DNA from: Proteobacteria bacterium UBA6921 | GTDB lineage: Bacteria; Pseudomonadota; Gammaproteobacteria; SG8-11 | NCBI GenBank assembly: GCA_002450895.1 | Contig: DKAR01000180.1 | Span: forward strand, 12,862-18,923 | Direction: 5' to 3' | Length of the DNA stretch: 6,062 nt | In this document: in pieces, positions 1-6,062 of the stretch | How positions within the stretch are numbered: position 1 is the stretch's first letter | How the letters are laid out: each line of letters starts with the position of its first letter | Position numbers and translations under genes: made by a program | The notes under the pieces: generated by a model | The model's database searches: none | What the model was told of the DNA's origin: nothing | Seen by the model: only the letters and a program-made list of their open reading frames with translations

Positions 1-813
1 GTAGTTCTTGCACGCCCACACGAAACCGCCCTCCCACTTCATTGCCGCCGCGACCATGTCATCGATCAGGCGGTGTTCATAGGTAATGCCGGCGGCGGCG
101 AGGATGTCCTTGAACTGGGTTTCATAGACGTCCTGGAAAATATCCTTGAAGCGCCCGTCGTACTTTTTCAGGATGGTGTTCTTGGTCGAGAAGTACAGCG
201 GCCAGCCTTTTTGCAGCGCCATATTGAAGCAGGCCTGCGCGAAACCGCGAATCGACTCATCGGTGTTGTACATCGCCAGCGCCACACCGTCACCCTTGAA
301 GTTGTACACCTCGTGCGAAATCTTCTCGCCGTTCTCTCCTTCAAAGGTGATCGTCAGTTTGCCCTTGCCCTTGGTGACGAAGTCCGTAGCGCGGTATTGG
401 TCGCCGAACGCATGGCGGCCGATGCAGATCGGTTTGGTCCAGCCCGGCACCAGACGCGGAATATTCTTCATGACGATCGGTTCGCGGAACACGGTGCCGT
501 CGAGAATGTTGCGGATCGTTCCGTTCGGCGACTTCCACATCTGCTTCAGGTTGAATTCCTTCACGCGCGCTTCGTCCGGCGTGATCGTCGCGCACTTGAT
601 GCCGACGTTGTATTTCTTGATGGCCTCGGCCGCATCGACGGTAATCTGGTCGTTGGTCTTGTCGCGGCTCTCGATCCCGAGGTCATAGTACTTAATATCG
701 ATGTCGAGGTACGGCAGGATCAGTTTCTGGCGGATGAACGTCCAGATGATGCGGGTCATTTCGTCGCCGTCGAGTTCGACGACCGGATGGGCAACCTTGA
801 TTTTCGTACTCAT
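1..813 (-). CDS. icd: NADP-dependent isocitrate dehydrogenase, N-terminal 271 residues (3' end outside window)
   Basis: This enzyme oxidatively decarboxylates isocitrate to 2-oxoglutarate in the cytoplasmic TCA cycle, reducing NADP+. The frame is open from the ATG at 813 to the window edge. The protein starts MSTKIKVAHPVVELDGDEMTRI and resembles the homodimeric, eukaryote-like class (human IDH1) rather than the E. coli Icd class. Visible active-site elements are K94-S95-P-N97-GT-I-R101, R110 in GTVFREP, and R133 in GRHAFGDQYRATDF, which corresponds to human R132. K211 (STKNTILKKYDG) and the metal-binding Asp region RLIDDMVA at 249-255 are also present. It ends at GGFVWACKNY, so about 140 residues of the usual ~410 lie outside the window. 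The start is supported by GAGGAAGAG at 823-831, 9 nt upstream. It is divergent from the transporter unit. The family call is firm; the gene appears intact as far as it can be seen. Confidence 0.95.
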   Translation of the reverse strand, partial: MSTKIKVAHPVVELDGDEMTRIIWTFIRQKLILPYLDIDIKYYDLGIESRDKTNDQITVDAAEAIKKYNVGIKCATITPDEARVKEFNLKQMWKSPNGTIRNILDGTVFREPIVMKNIPRLVPGWTKPICIGRHAFGDQYRATDFVTKGKGKLTITFEGENGEKISHEVYNFKGDGVALAMYNTDESIRGFAQACFNMALQKGWPLYFSTKNTILKKYDGRFKDIFQDVYETQFKDILAAAGITYEHRLIDDMVAAAMKWEGGFVWACKNY

Positions 814-875
814 GCGAATGAACTCTTCCTCGTATCAACAGGGGCTCGGCGCCGCGCCGGCCGTGACAGCCCGCC

Positions 876-881
876 ATTATA
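876..881 (-). promoter_or_regulatory. Candidate sigma-70 -10 element for icd
   Basis: The minus strand reads a perfect TATAAT here, placing transcription start near 869 and giving an icd leader of about 55 nt. The hexamer 17 nt upstream (ACGGCA) matches TTGACA at only three positions, so a strong -35 is lacking. An overlapping near-consensus sigma-54 site at 894-908 is an alternative. The position is right for icd; activity is inferred. Confidence 0.5.
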
Positions 882-893
882 CGGGAGAAATAG

Positions 894-908
894 GCAAGTG
901 CCGTGCCG
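894..908 (-). promoter_or_regulatory. Possible sigma-54 promoter upstream of icd
   Basis: The minus strand reads CGGCACGGCACTTGC. The invariant GG and GC are exactly 10 nt apart, as in TGGCAC-N5-TTGC, with one mismatch (C for T at the first position). It directs transcription toward icd, with a start near 882. One-mismatch matches arise by chance at a few tenths per window of this size, and a TATAAT lies directly downstream, so this stays tentative. Confidence 0.25.
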
Positions 909-1071
909 CCGATATTCATTGAATTCCCGGGCCTCTTGCCACAAAACGCGCACCACACCGCAACATGCCCGTCACTTTTGTCCCCAACACTGTGCGAATC
1001 GGGCGTGGGCTACTCCGCATCCGACCGGACAAATCGCCTGTATCTGAGATGCTTACGTGTTTGGCGGACTA

Positions 1072-1087
1072 TGGCACCACGCTTGCA
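1072..1087 (+). promoter_or_regulatory. Sigma-54 (RpoN) -24/-12 promoter for the leader ORF and symporter
   Basis: The sequence TGGCACCACGCTTGCA matches TGGCAC-N5-TTGC-W at every consensus base. The GG (1073-1074) and GC (1085-1086) are 10 nt apart, as sigma-54 holoenzyme requires. Transcription would start near 1098, giving about 35 nt before the 29-codon ORF and about 212 nt before the symporter. Sigma-54 promoters need an enhancer-binding activator; uptake of C4-dicarboxylates and acidic amino acids is a known sigma-54 target in proteobacteria. The activator and its binding site were not identified. The region 833-1071 has no GTTC-N4-GAAC dyad like those upstream of the kinase. Confidence 0.82.
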
Positions 1088-1132
1088 AAATAAGCCTGTC
1101 CATTGACGAGAATTTTGTTGGGGACCCACACC

Positions 1133-1222
1133 ATGCAACACATGATCGTTATTTCCGCACTCATCGCTGTGATGTTCGCGATTCTATTTGGCGTCAATTA
1201 CTGGATCGGCCACGGCAGCTAG
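1133..1222 (+). CDS. 29-residue single-pass membrane peptide in the symporter leader
   Basis: This ORF starts at ATG 1133 and stops at TAG 1220-1222. It encodes MQHMIVISALIAVMFAILFG followed by VNYWIGHGS. Residues 4-20 form one clear hydrophobic helix, and the tail has aromatic residues and Gly typical of a membrane interface. It is the first ORF after the sigma-54 promoter and ends 87 nt before the symporter start, so the two are probably co-transcribed. The ribosome site is weak (GGGGA at 1120-1124, 8 nt spacing). A second in-frame ATG is codon 4. I do not recognise a family. It could be a small accessory subunit of the transporter, comparable in size to known small subunits of other secondary transporters, or a leader peptide whose translation tunes the downstream gene. 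A chance ORF is possible, but the hydrophobic pattern and position argue for a real gene. Confidence 0.55.
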   Translation: MQHMIVISALIAVMFAILFGVNYWIGHGS

Positions 1223-1231
1223 AGCGACAAC

Positions 1232-1308
1232 GCCCGGCACGTTCTGGCACGCAGACGGTTTCATCCTGCTAAGCTTGGCTGACGTAGCCGGGCAAGCGGA
1301 GCCGTCTG
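1232..1308 (+). promoter_or_regulatory. Leader region with two competing inverted repeats before the symporter start
   Basis: Between the small ORF and the symporter there are two perfect 7-bp inverted repeats. GCCCGGC (1232-1238) pairs with GCCGGGC (1287-1293), and CAGACGG (1252-1258) pairs with CCGTCTG (1302-1308). The pairs interleave, so they cannot form together except as a pseudoknot. The second ends at the start codon and encloses the GGAG ribosome site at 1298-1301. A translational switch is conceivable. Repeats this short are not rare in GC-rich DNA. Confidence 0.25.
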
Positions 1309-1309
1309 T

Positions 1310-2593
<1,284 letters not shown>

Positions 2594-2624
2594 TTGGCGA
2601 CAACGAGGTTCAGCACCGCCTGCC
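2594..2624. other. Convergent intergenic gap without a recognisable terminator
   Basis: Thirty-one bases separate the symporter TAA from the stop of the CheX-like gene. No GC-rich hairpin followed by a T-run is visible for either direction. Transcripts from the two strands may therefore overlap, or termination may be Rho-dependent. Confidence 0.5.
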
Positions 2625-3089
2625 TCAAGCATCCGCGACTGCCAAATCAACGATAACCACGGCTTCATGGGCCGCCCACGTCAACAGAATAGCGAACGGC
2701 CGTGCCCGCACGGCGGAGCGGATTTGATCCGGCACGCCGTGAATCGTGACCGGCACCGAGATCTCCAGCTCTTTGCCGAAGTGTTTGCGCGCATTGCCTG
2801 CAATGGTGTTAGCTATTTCACCGACAGCATCCAGCAAATTCGCTTCGCGTCGATCCGGTTCGGAAAATTCGGCCAATAAGGCGCGCAGCGCATCGCCTGT
2901 CGTCGAAAAGTACACGCACCCGCGATAACGGCCCGAGACCGTGATCAACCCGGTAAAATCAAAGTGCGGAATTTCCCCGTTGGCCAGATACGCGGCGCGT
3001 ATCGCAGCGGGCTCGCGCGTAAGTTGCGCAAAGTAGTGCGTCACGGCTTCTATAAATATTTTGAGTTCAACGTCGGTCATATCGGACAT
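2625..3089 (-). CDS. cheX: CheX-like CheY-P phosphatase
   Basis: This 154-residue cytoplasmic protein belongs to the CheC/CheX/FliY phosphatase family, which hydrolyses the acyl-phosphate of CheY. The key signature is E91-x-x-N94 within LLDAVGEIANTIAGNARKHFG (positions 85-105). In this family the Glu and Asn contact the receiver's active site and position the attacking water. There is a single such motif and the length fits CheX (about 155 residues) rather than CheC, which has two. The start at 3089 is chosen because GGAGG (3096-3100) lies 6 nt upstream. An upstream ATG at 3107 would add six residues without a comparable ribosome site. The start overlaps the CheY gene by 23 nt, implying coupled translation, so the neighbouring CheY is the likely substrate. 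It is the last gene of the three-gene operon. Function is inferred from the motif and context. Confidence 0.88.
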   Translation of the reverse strand: MSDMTDVELKIFIEAVTHYFAQLTREPAAIRAAYLANGEIPHFDFTGLITVSGRYRGCVYFSTTGDALRALLAEFSEPDRREANLLDAVGEIANTIAGNARKHFGKELEISVPVTIHGVPDQIRSAVRARPFAILLTWAAHEAVVIVDLAVADA

Positions 3090-3468
3090 GACGTTCCTCC
3101 AATCCATCCATCAACTCAACCAGGGCCTCTGCGAGTCGCGCATCGGTAAAGGGTTTGTGCAAGTAGCCATGTGCGCCACGCTTCAGCGCTTCGATCGCGG
3201 TTGCCTTGTCGCTCAACGCAGAGACCACCAGAATCCGTAAATCAGGCGCGACTCTCAGCAGCGCATCGATACACTCAATGCCGTTCATGCCGGGCATGGT
3301 CAGATCCATCGTGACGAGATCGGGTTTTCGCCGCAGGCATATGTCCACCGCTTCGTCGCCGTTGCGTGCGAGGCCCACGATTTCCAGATTGGTCAAATTG
3401 GCCTGCAGCGTGGCCCGCGCGATGCGCGACCGGATAATGTTCGAGTCATCCACTACGAGCAGCTTCAT
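3067..3468 (-). CDS. cheY: CheY-like single-domain response regulator
   Basis: This 133-residue protein is a stand-alone receiver domain with no output domain. The canonical active site is complete: acidic pair D7-D8 (LLVVDDS), phospho-acceptor D55 (TMDLTMPGM), switch residue S83 (VVSAL) and K105 (HKPF). The (beta/alpha)5 pattern spans the whole protein. Its ribosome site GGGAG (3473-3477) lies only 4 nt from ATG 3468 and overlaps the TAG of the kinase gene (3477-3479), so translation is probably coupled. It should accept phosphate from the Hpt histidine of the upstream kinase and be dephosphorylated by the CheX-like protein downstream. The output is unknown: it might bind flagellar or pilus motors, or another effector. 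The symbol reflects the family; this is not shown to be the main chemotaxis CheY. Confidence 0.92.
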   Translation of the reverse strand: MKLLVVDDSNIIRSRIARATLQANLTNLEIVGLARNGDEAVDICLRRKPDLVTMDLTMPGMNGIECIDALLRVAPDLRILVVSALSDKATAIEALKRGAHGYLHKPFTDARLAEALVELMDGLEERHVRYDRR

Positions 3469-3476
3469 GGCGCTCC

Positions 3477-5546
3477 CTACACCGCAAACCGAACGACAAA
3501 TTGTGTGTACCGATTTTCGCGTGTCACGATGCGCAGGCGCGCCCCCAGGTCGTGCAACTTCTGCTTCACGACATCCATGCCAACACCGTGACCGGCGTCG
3601 CGATCCGCGACCGCTGCCGTGCTGAAGCCCGGATCGAAGATTTTCATGATGATCTGTTTGTCATCGTATTCAGCGAGTTGCTCCGCGTTATAGCGACCGG
3701 ACTCGATGAGCGACTCCTTGATGCGACGCGGGATCAACCCGCGCCCATCGTCACGCAGGTGCAATTCGTATTCGCCCGCCTCGTCTCGCTTCAGTGCAAT
3801 ATAGATTCCGCCCACGGGTGATTTCTCCAACTGGACGCGTTCACCCGCAGCCTCGATTCCATGGGCAATCGCGTTGCGGAGCAACTGCACAATGACGCTT
3901 TTTACACTGGCCTGAACCGGCGACGGCAATTCATCCAGCATTTTCAGATCAGTTGATAGCTGAACTTCCTTGCCACGCTCGGTTGCGATGCGCTGCGCCA
4001 GGTCGATCAGGTCATCCACGACCCCTTCGCTGCCCGGTCGCGGAGAAAATGCATCGTGATATCCGGCCAGGCGAATGGAAAGGTCGCGCACAATGGCAAC
4101 GCGCTCGAATAGCTCGTCCAACGGGAGCGGTACGGCGATTAAATCATCGCCGGATACACTCCCCTTGTCCCGCATGCGCGCCAACAGGGTTTCAAACTCA
4201 TGCGCCAAGTCTTCAAACGGCCGTAAACCCAACGCCGCGGCATCACCCTTGATGGCGTGAATTTTCCGGAATACGCTCCCGATGAGAAAACGATAATCGC
4301 GCTCTTCACCCTTCACGCTGCGCAACTGTTCATTGATCTCGATCAGAGTCCATTCTGTGTTCGTCAGGAAATGAGTCAACGCCGCGGGTTCGACTTTCAA
4401 CAGATCCAGAAGCACCGTGAGCTCGGTTTTGCTTTTCTTTTTCTCCGCAGCCAGTTCGCGCTGCAACAACACCTGTTCCGTCACGTCCGTGACAGTCACC
4501 AACAAGTTCGCGATGCGCCCAACCTGAGAGGCTCGATTAAATTGAAGGGTCAGAAATCGCCGCGCGGACGATCCATCCGCGCGCGGCACCATGACTTCAA
4601 TGGCGGTCAGCGGATTCAACTCCATCACCAGCGACTCTTTCACGCGGTCGCCGAACAGCAAATTGATGTAGTCCACCGTGGACGGATACATGTCCGGGTG
4701 AACCATTTGACGCAGCAGTTCCCGAAAATCACTGCCGGGCGTAATCTCCATACCGAGAATGCGCGCCAACGAGGCCGAATATTGGCTTCCAAACCGAAAG
4801 CTCGAATCGAGCAGGAACAGACCTTCCTTGACCGTCGCCAGAATCTCCGCCGTCTCCTGTTGTGCGGCTTCAACCTTGCGGTCGGTCGCACGCAGGCGCG
4901 CGATGAATTTGAACAGGATGAACGCGAAGTTCAGCAGCGCCAGCATGATGCCGACGGTTTGCACTGTACGCAGGCGATCCGCCTTGTCACGCGCAACACC
5001 CTCGAGTTGCGTAGTCAGCTCATTCATCAATACCAGTAACTTGGTGTTACTTTCTCGGGCGATTCGGACGGCAACGCTCAAAGCCGCCGGGTCGAAAATG
5101 TCACCGGTCATTAACGGAGCGATCGCGTCCTTCAGCGGTTGCCACAGCTGTCTCGCATCGCGCAATAGGGCGCGCCCCGCGTCCGTTTTCAACCCATCGA
5201 GATAGACAGGCGAACCGTCGCCTCCGGGAATAGTGCCGCCACGCTCGAATGCGGTCAGCGTTCCATCAAACAGCATCGCCGTCTTGCGCAGATCATTGAG
5301 GCTGGAAAGCTTGACGATGCCCTGATTGTTATCGACGGCGGCGGTCAGCAACTCCTTGGTCATGCGCTGCGAAAGCATGCGTTGCCGCCCGGCCATGTTG
5401 ATCGCCAGCGCGTCCGATGAAATCTGAAACGAGATGTAAAAGTTCAGAACCAGGACGGCCAAATCGAACAACAGAAACAACGCGACGGCCCAAACGATTT
5501 CCCGATACTTTCCAAAATATGACGTGCGCATGGATCGGACTGCCAC
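3477..5546 (-). CDS. Membrane-bound CheA-like histidine kinase: PilJ sensor, PAS, Hpt, ATPase
   Basis: This 689-residue protein is an inner-membrane sensor that should phosphorylate CheY. In order, a basic cytoplasmic start is followed by TM1 (about 17-39) and a periplasmic PilJ/NarX-like domain carrying INMAGRQRMLSQRMTKELL (49-67). TM2 (197-216) comes next, then a PAS domain (about 228-355) and a short charged helix (357-376). The Hpt domain has H430 in KIHAIKGDAAALGL, and the C-terminal CheA-type ATPase follows. Its N box is LLRNAIAHGIE with N558, G1 is DDGRGL (599-604), the F box is FDPGFS (637-642) and G2 is GHGVGMD (652-658). All key residues are present. It has no recognisable CheY-binding P2 domain, dimerisation helix of CheA type, or C-terminal CheW-like domain, so it is not a normal receptor-coupled CheA. 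The GTG start at 5546 is preferred because GGGAG (5555-5559) lies 8 nt upstream. A TTG at 5618 lacks a ribosome site and falls inside the sigma-54 promoter. An ATG at codon 6 is another alternative. Confidence 0.9.
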   Translation of the reverse strand: MAVRSMRTSYFGKYREIVWAVALFLLFDLAVLVLNFYISFQISSDALAINMAGRQRMLSQRMTKELLTAAVDNNQGIVKLSSLNDLRKTAMLFDGTLTAFERGGTIPGGDGSPVYLDGLKTDAGRALLRDARQLWQPLKDAIAPLMTGDIFDPAALSVAVRIARESNTKLLVLMNELTTQLEGVARDKADRLRTVQTVGIMLALLNFAFILFKFIARLRATDRKVEAAQQETAEILATVKEGLFLLDSSFRFGSQYSASLARILGMEITPGSDFRELLRQMVHPDMYPSTVDYINLLFGDRVKESLVMELNPLTAIEVMVPRADGSSARRFLTLQFNRASQVGRIANLLVTVTDVTEQVLLQRELAAEKKKSKTELTVLLDLLKVEPAALTHFLTNTEWTLIEINEQLRSVKGEERDYRFLIGSVFRKIHAIKGDAAALGLRPFEDLAHEFETLLARMRDKGSVSGDDLIAVPLPLDELFERVAIVRDLSIRLAGYHDAFSPRPGSEGVVDDLIDLAQRIATERGKEVQLSTDLKMLDELPSPVQASVKSVIVQLLRNAIAHGIEAAGERVQLEKSPVGGIYIALKRDEAGEYELHLRDDGRGLIPRRIKESLIESGRYNAEQLAEYDDKQIIMKIFDPGFSTAAVADRDAGHGVGMDVVKQKLHDLGARLRIVTRENRYTQFVVRFAV

Positions 5547-5602
5547 GGACTGCTCTCCCTTTTTTGATTTTTTATTTCCACGACGAAGACGCGCGAAGAT
5601 GT
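5547..5602 (-). promoter_or_regulatory. Predicted leader of the kinase operon with its ribosome site
   Basis: From the predicted start near 5603 the leader is about 57 nt. It is purine- and A-rich close to the gene and carries AAGGGAGAG at 5553-5561, well placed for the GTG at 5546. This decides the kinase start. Confidence 0.6.
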
Positions 5603-5614
5603 CGTGCACCACTC

Positions 5615-5629
5615 GCAATCACTGTGCCA
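5615..5629 (-). promoter_or_regulatory. Sigma-54 (RpoN) -24/-12 promoter of the kinase-cheY-cheX operon
   Basis: The minus strand reads TGGCACAGTGATTGC, an exact match to TGGCAC-N5-TTGC with a preceding C, as the extended consensus favours. GG and GC are 10 nt apart. Transcription should begin near 5603, upstream of the chosen GTG start. Twin palindromes about 88 and 119 bp upstream provide plausible enhancer sites. An AT-rich stretch (5638-5660) lies between them and could aid DNA bending. The match is direct; activity is inferred. Confidence 0.85.
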
Positions 5630-5661
5630 GTCTGACATTTAACAAAAATGATGAAGAAACT

Positions 5662-5678
5662 ACGACGCCTTTCGTCGT
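5662..5678. repeat. Inverted repeat ACGACG-N5-CGTCGT upstream of the sigma-54 promoter
   Basis: Perfect 6-bp arms at 5662-5667 and 5673-5678 flank a 5-nt centre. It sits between the promoter and the enhancer-like palindromes, centred about 67 bp upstream of the predicted start. It could be a separate regulator site or a chance dyad. Confidence 0.35.
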
Positions 5679-5684
5679 TGACGC

Positions 5685-5696
5685 GTTCGCGCGAAC
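5685..5696. promoter_or_regulatory. Enhancer-like palindrome 1, GTTCGCGCGAAC
   Basis: This is a perfect 12-bp palindrome centred about 88 bp upstream of the predicted kinase operon start. It shares the pattern GTTCG-N3-GAAC with the site at 5716-5727; centres are 31 bp apart, close to three helical turns. Paired dyads at this distance are typical of binding sites for sigma-54 enhancer-binding proteins. The protein is not identified. Confidence 0.6.
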
Positions 5697-5715
5697 CACA
5701 TTTGTGCAAGGCACC

Positions 5716-5727
5716 GTTCGAATGAAC
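5716..5727. promoter_or_regulatory. Enhancer-like palindrome 2, GTTCGAATGAAC
   Basis: The dyad GTTC-N4-GAAC is extended by one base pair on each side (C at 5715, G at 5728). It is centred about 119 bp upstream of the predicted start. It repeats the layout of palindrome 1 on the same helical face, consistent with cooperative binding of two activator dimers. Confidence 0.6.
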
Positions 5728-5827
5728 GAATCTGCACTAGTACGTGGCAGCGAGCCCACCAATACTCCTCGCTCCGCGCAAACACGCACAAGAGAGAAGA
5801 GATTTGATGTAGCAAATGCGCTGTCCC

Positions 5828-5989
5828 CTCGCCGTCGACTACGTGCGCAACATGTGCCGCACCAGCGTCAACGTCTACAGCGACTCCTGCGGCGGGGTCG
5901 TCATTACGCGCTTGGAAAGTGAACAGGGATTGCTGTCGGAAGCTTCATCGAGGGAGGAGCGGACAGACGGAAACCATCACTGCCGATAA
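5828..5989 (+). pseudogene. C-terminal fragment of a second SLC1-family symporter
   Basis: The frame 5828-5989 encodes LAVDYVRNMCRTSVNVYSDS and onward to TAA 5987-5989. It matches residues 388-425 of the symporter at 1310-2593 with 27 of 38 identical, then adds a tail ending DGNHHCR. Similarity stops abruptly upstream at 5828. The frame is closed by TAG at 5810-5812, so nothing resembling the other seven helices remains. An ATG at 5816 gives a 57-codon ORF without a fitting ribosome site. The TM8 Asp equivalent to D395 is Asn here, although the substrate Arg (MCRT) is kept. It is most likely the relic of a deleted or incompletely duplicated transporter gene. Conserved amino acids despite nucleotide differences mean the parent copy was once under selection. 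Confidence 0.75.
5852..5886 (+). repeat. 35-bp perfect direct repeat, copy 2 (transporter fragment)
   Basis: This is identical to 2495-2529 and in the same orientation. After one mismatch (T/C) eight more bases match. The two copies bracket the kinase-cheY-cheX operon with about 3.3 kb between them. Confidence 0.9.
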
Positions 5990-6062
5990 ATGGCGTCACG
6001 CTCTAGCACTCATACACAATCCGACATACGCCTGAAAGCGGCCAAAAACGGTTGCTCGGATT
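5990..6062. other. Non-coding tail with an inverted repeat at the window edge
   Basis: I see no gene here. AATCCGA (6018-6024) and TCGGATT (6056-6062) are perfect 7-bp arms. Inside them GCGGCC and GGTTGC can pair with G-U wobbles around an A-rich loop. The window ends on the second arm, so it cannot be judged whether the stem is longer or is a terminator. Confidence 0.3.

Noticed and set aside
914..924. Palindrome ATTCATTGAAT as an operator
   Set aside because: It is a single 11-bp dyad far from both promoters' usual activator or repressor positions, with no second copy seen.
73..1047. Long plus-strand open frame of 324 codons over the icd region
   Set aside because: It lies antisense to a clear isocitrate dehydrogenase, has no family features, and continues through the promoter region into low-quality sequence. 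It is a shadow of a GC-rich coding strand.
4257..5039. Plus-strand open frame of 260 codons inside the kinase gene
   Set aside because: It is antisense to the PAS and sensor part of the kinase. Its translation is rich in Arg, Gln and His, as expected of a shadow frame, with no recognisable domain.
3477..5546. Calling the kinase cheA
   Set aside because: The ATPase and Hpt are CheA-like, but the CheW-coupling domain is absent and membrane sensor domains are present, so it is not the array kinase.
5749..5773. AGCGAG / CTCGCT hairpin as a terminator
   Set aside because: The stem is only 6 bp with a 13-nt loop and no following T-run, and no gene ends just before it.
5524..5922. Plus-strand open frame of 132 codons across the operon control region
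   Set aside because: It covers the sigma-54 promoter and both palindromes and reads the transporter relic in the wrong frame.
5816..5989. 57-codon ORF starting at ATG as a functional small gene
   Set aside because: No ribosome site is correctly spaced, an in-frame stop lies two codons upstream, and only a TM8-like piece is encoded. A gene relic explains it better.

Overview
The window looks like chromosomal DNA of a Gram-negative proteobacterium. The GC content is moderately high (judged by eye), two sites match the sigma-54 -24/-12 promoter consensus, and chemotaxis-type signalling genes and a PilJ-type sensor domain are present. A beta- or gammaproteobacterium is my best guess from the PilJ-like domain, but nothing here fixes the genus.

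Layout. (1) Bases 1-813, minus strand: the first 271 codons of a homodimeric, eukaryote-like NADP-dependent isocitrate dehydrogenase (icd), cut by the window edge. (2) Bases 814-1132: a divergent control region with a perfect TATAAT for icd on the minus strand and a perfect sigma-54 promoter (1072-1086) pointing right. (3) Bases 1133-1222: an unlisted 29-codon ORF for a single-pass hydrophobic peptide, lying in the leader of the next gene. (4) Bases 1310-2593: a complete SLC1/DAACS-family sodium- or proton-coupled symporter whose TM8 signature is of the acidic amino acid type. (5) Bases 2625-5546, minus strand, convergent with the transporter: a tight three-gene operon transcribed kinase, then CheY, then CheX. 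The kinase is a membrane protein with the order PilJ-like sensor, PAS, Hpt, CheA-like ATPase. It has no CheW-binding domain. (6) Bases 5547-6062: the control region of that operon, with a second perfect sigma-54 promoter (5615-5629) and two matching GTTC-N4-GAAC palindromes 31 bp apart. It is followed by an isolated fragment encoding only the last ~40 residues of a second SLC1 transporter.

How the parts may work together. The kinase carries its own sensor, phosphodonor histidine and ATPase, so it could phosphorylate the adjacent CheY without chemoreceptors. CheX would remove the phosphate. Stop and start signals of the three genes touch or overlap, which suggests translational coupling and fixed stoichiometry. 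Both the transporter unit and the signalling operon appear to be sigma-54 dependent, so an enhancer-binding protein encoded elsewhere should control each. The dyads seen upstream of the kinase are absent upstream of the transporter, so the activators may differ. The three-gene operon lies between two transporter 3' ends that share a 35-bp perfect repeat, which suggests a past duplication, insertion or deletion at this locus.
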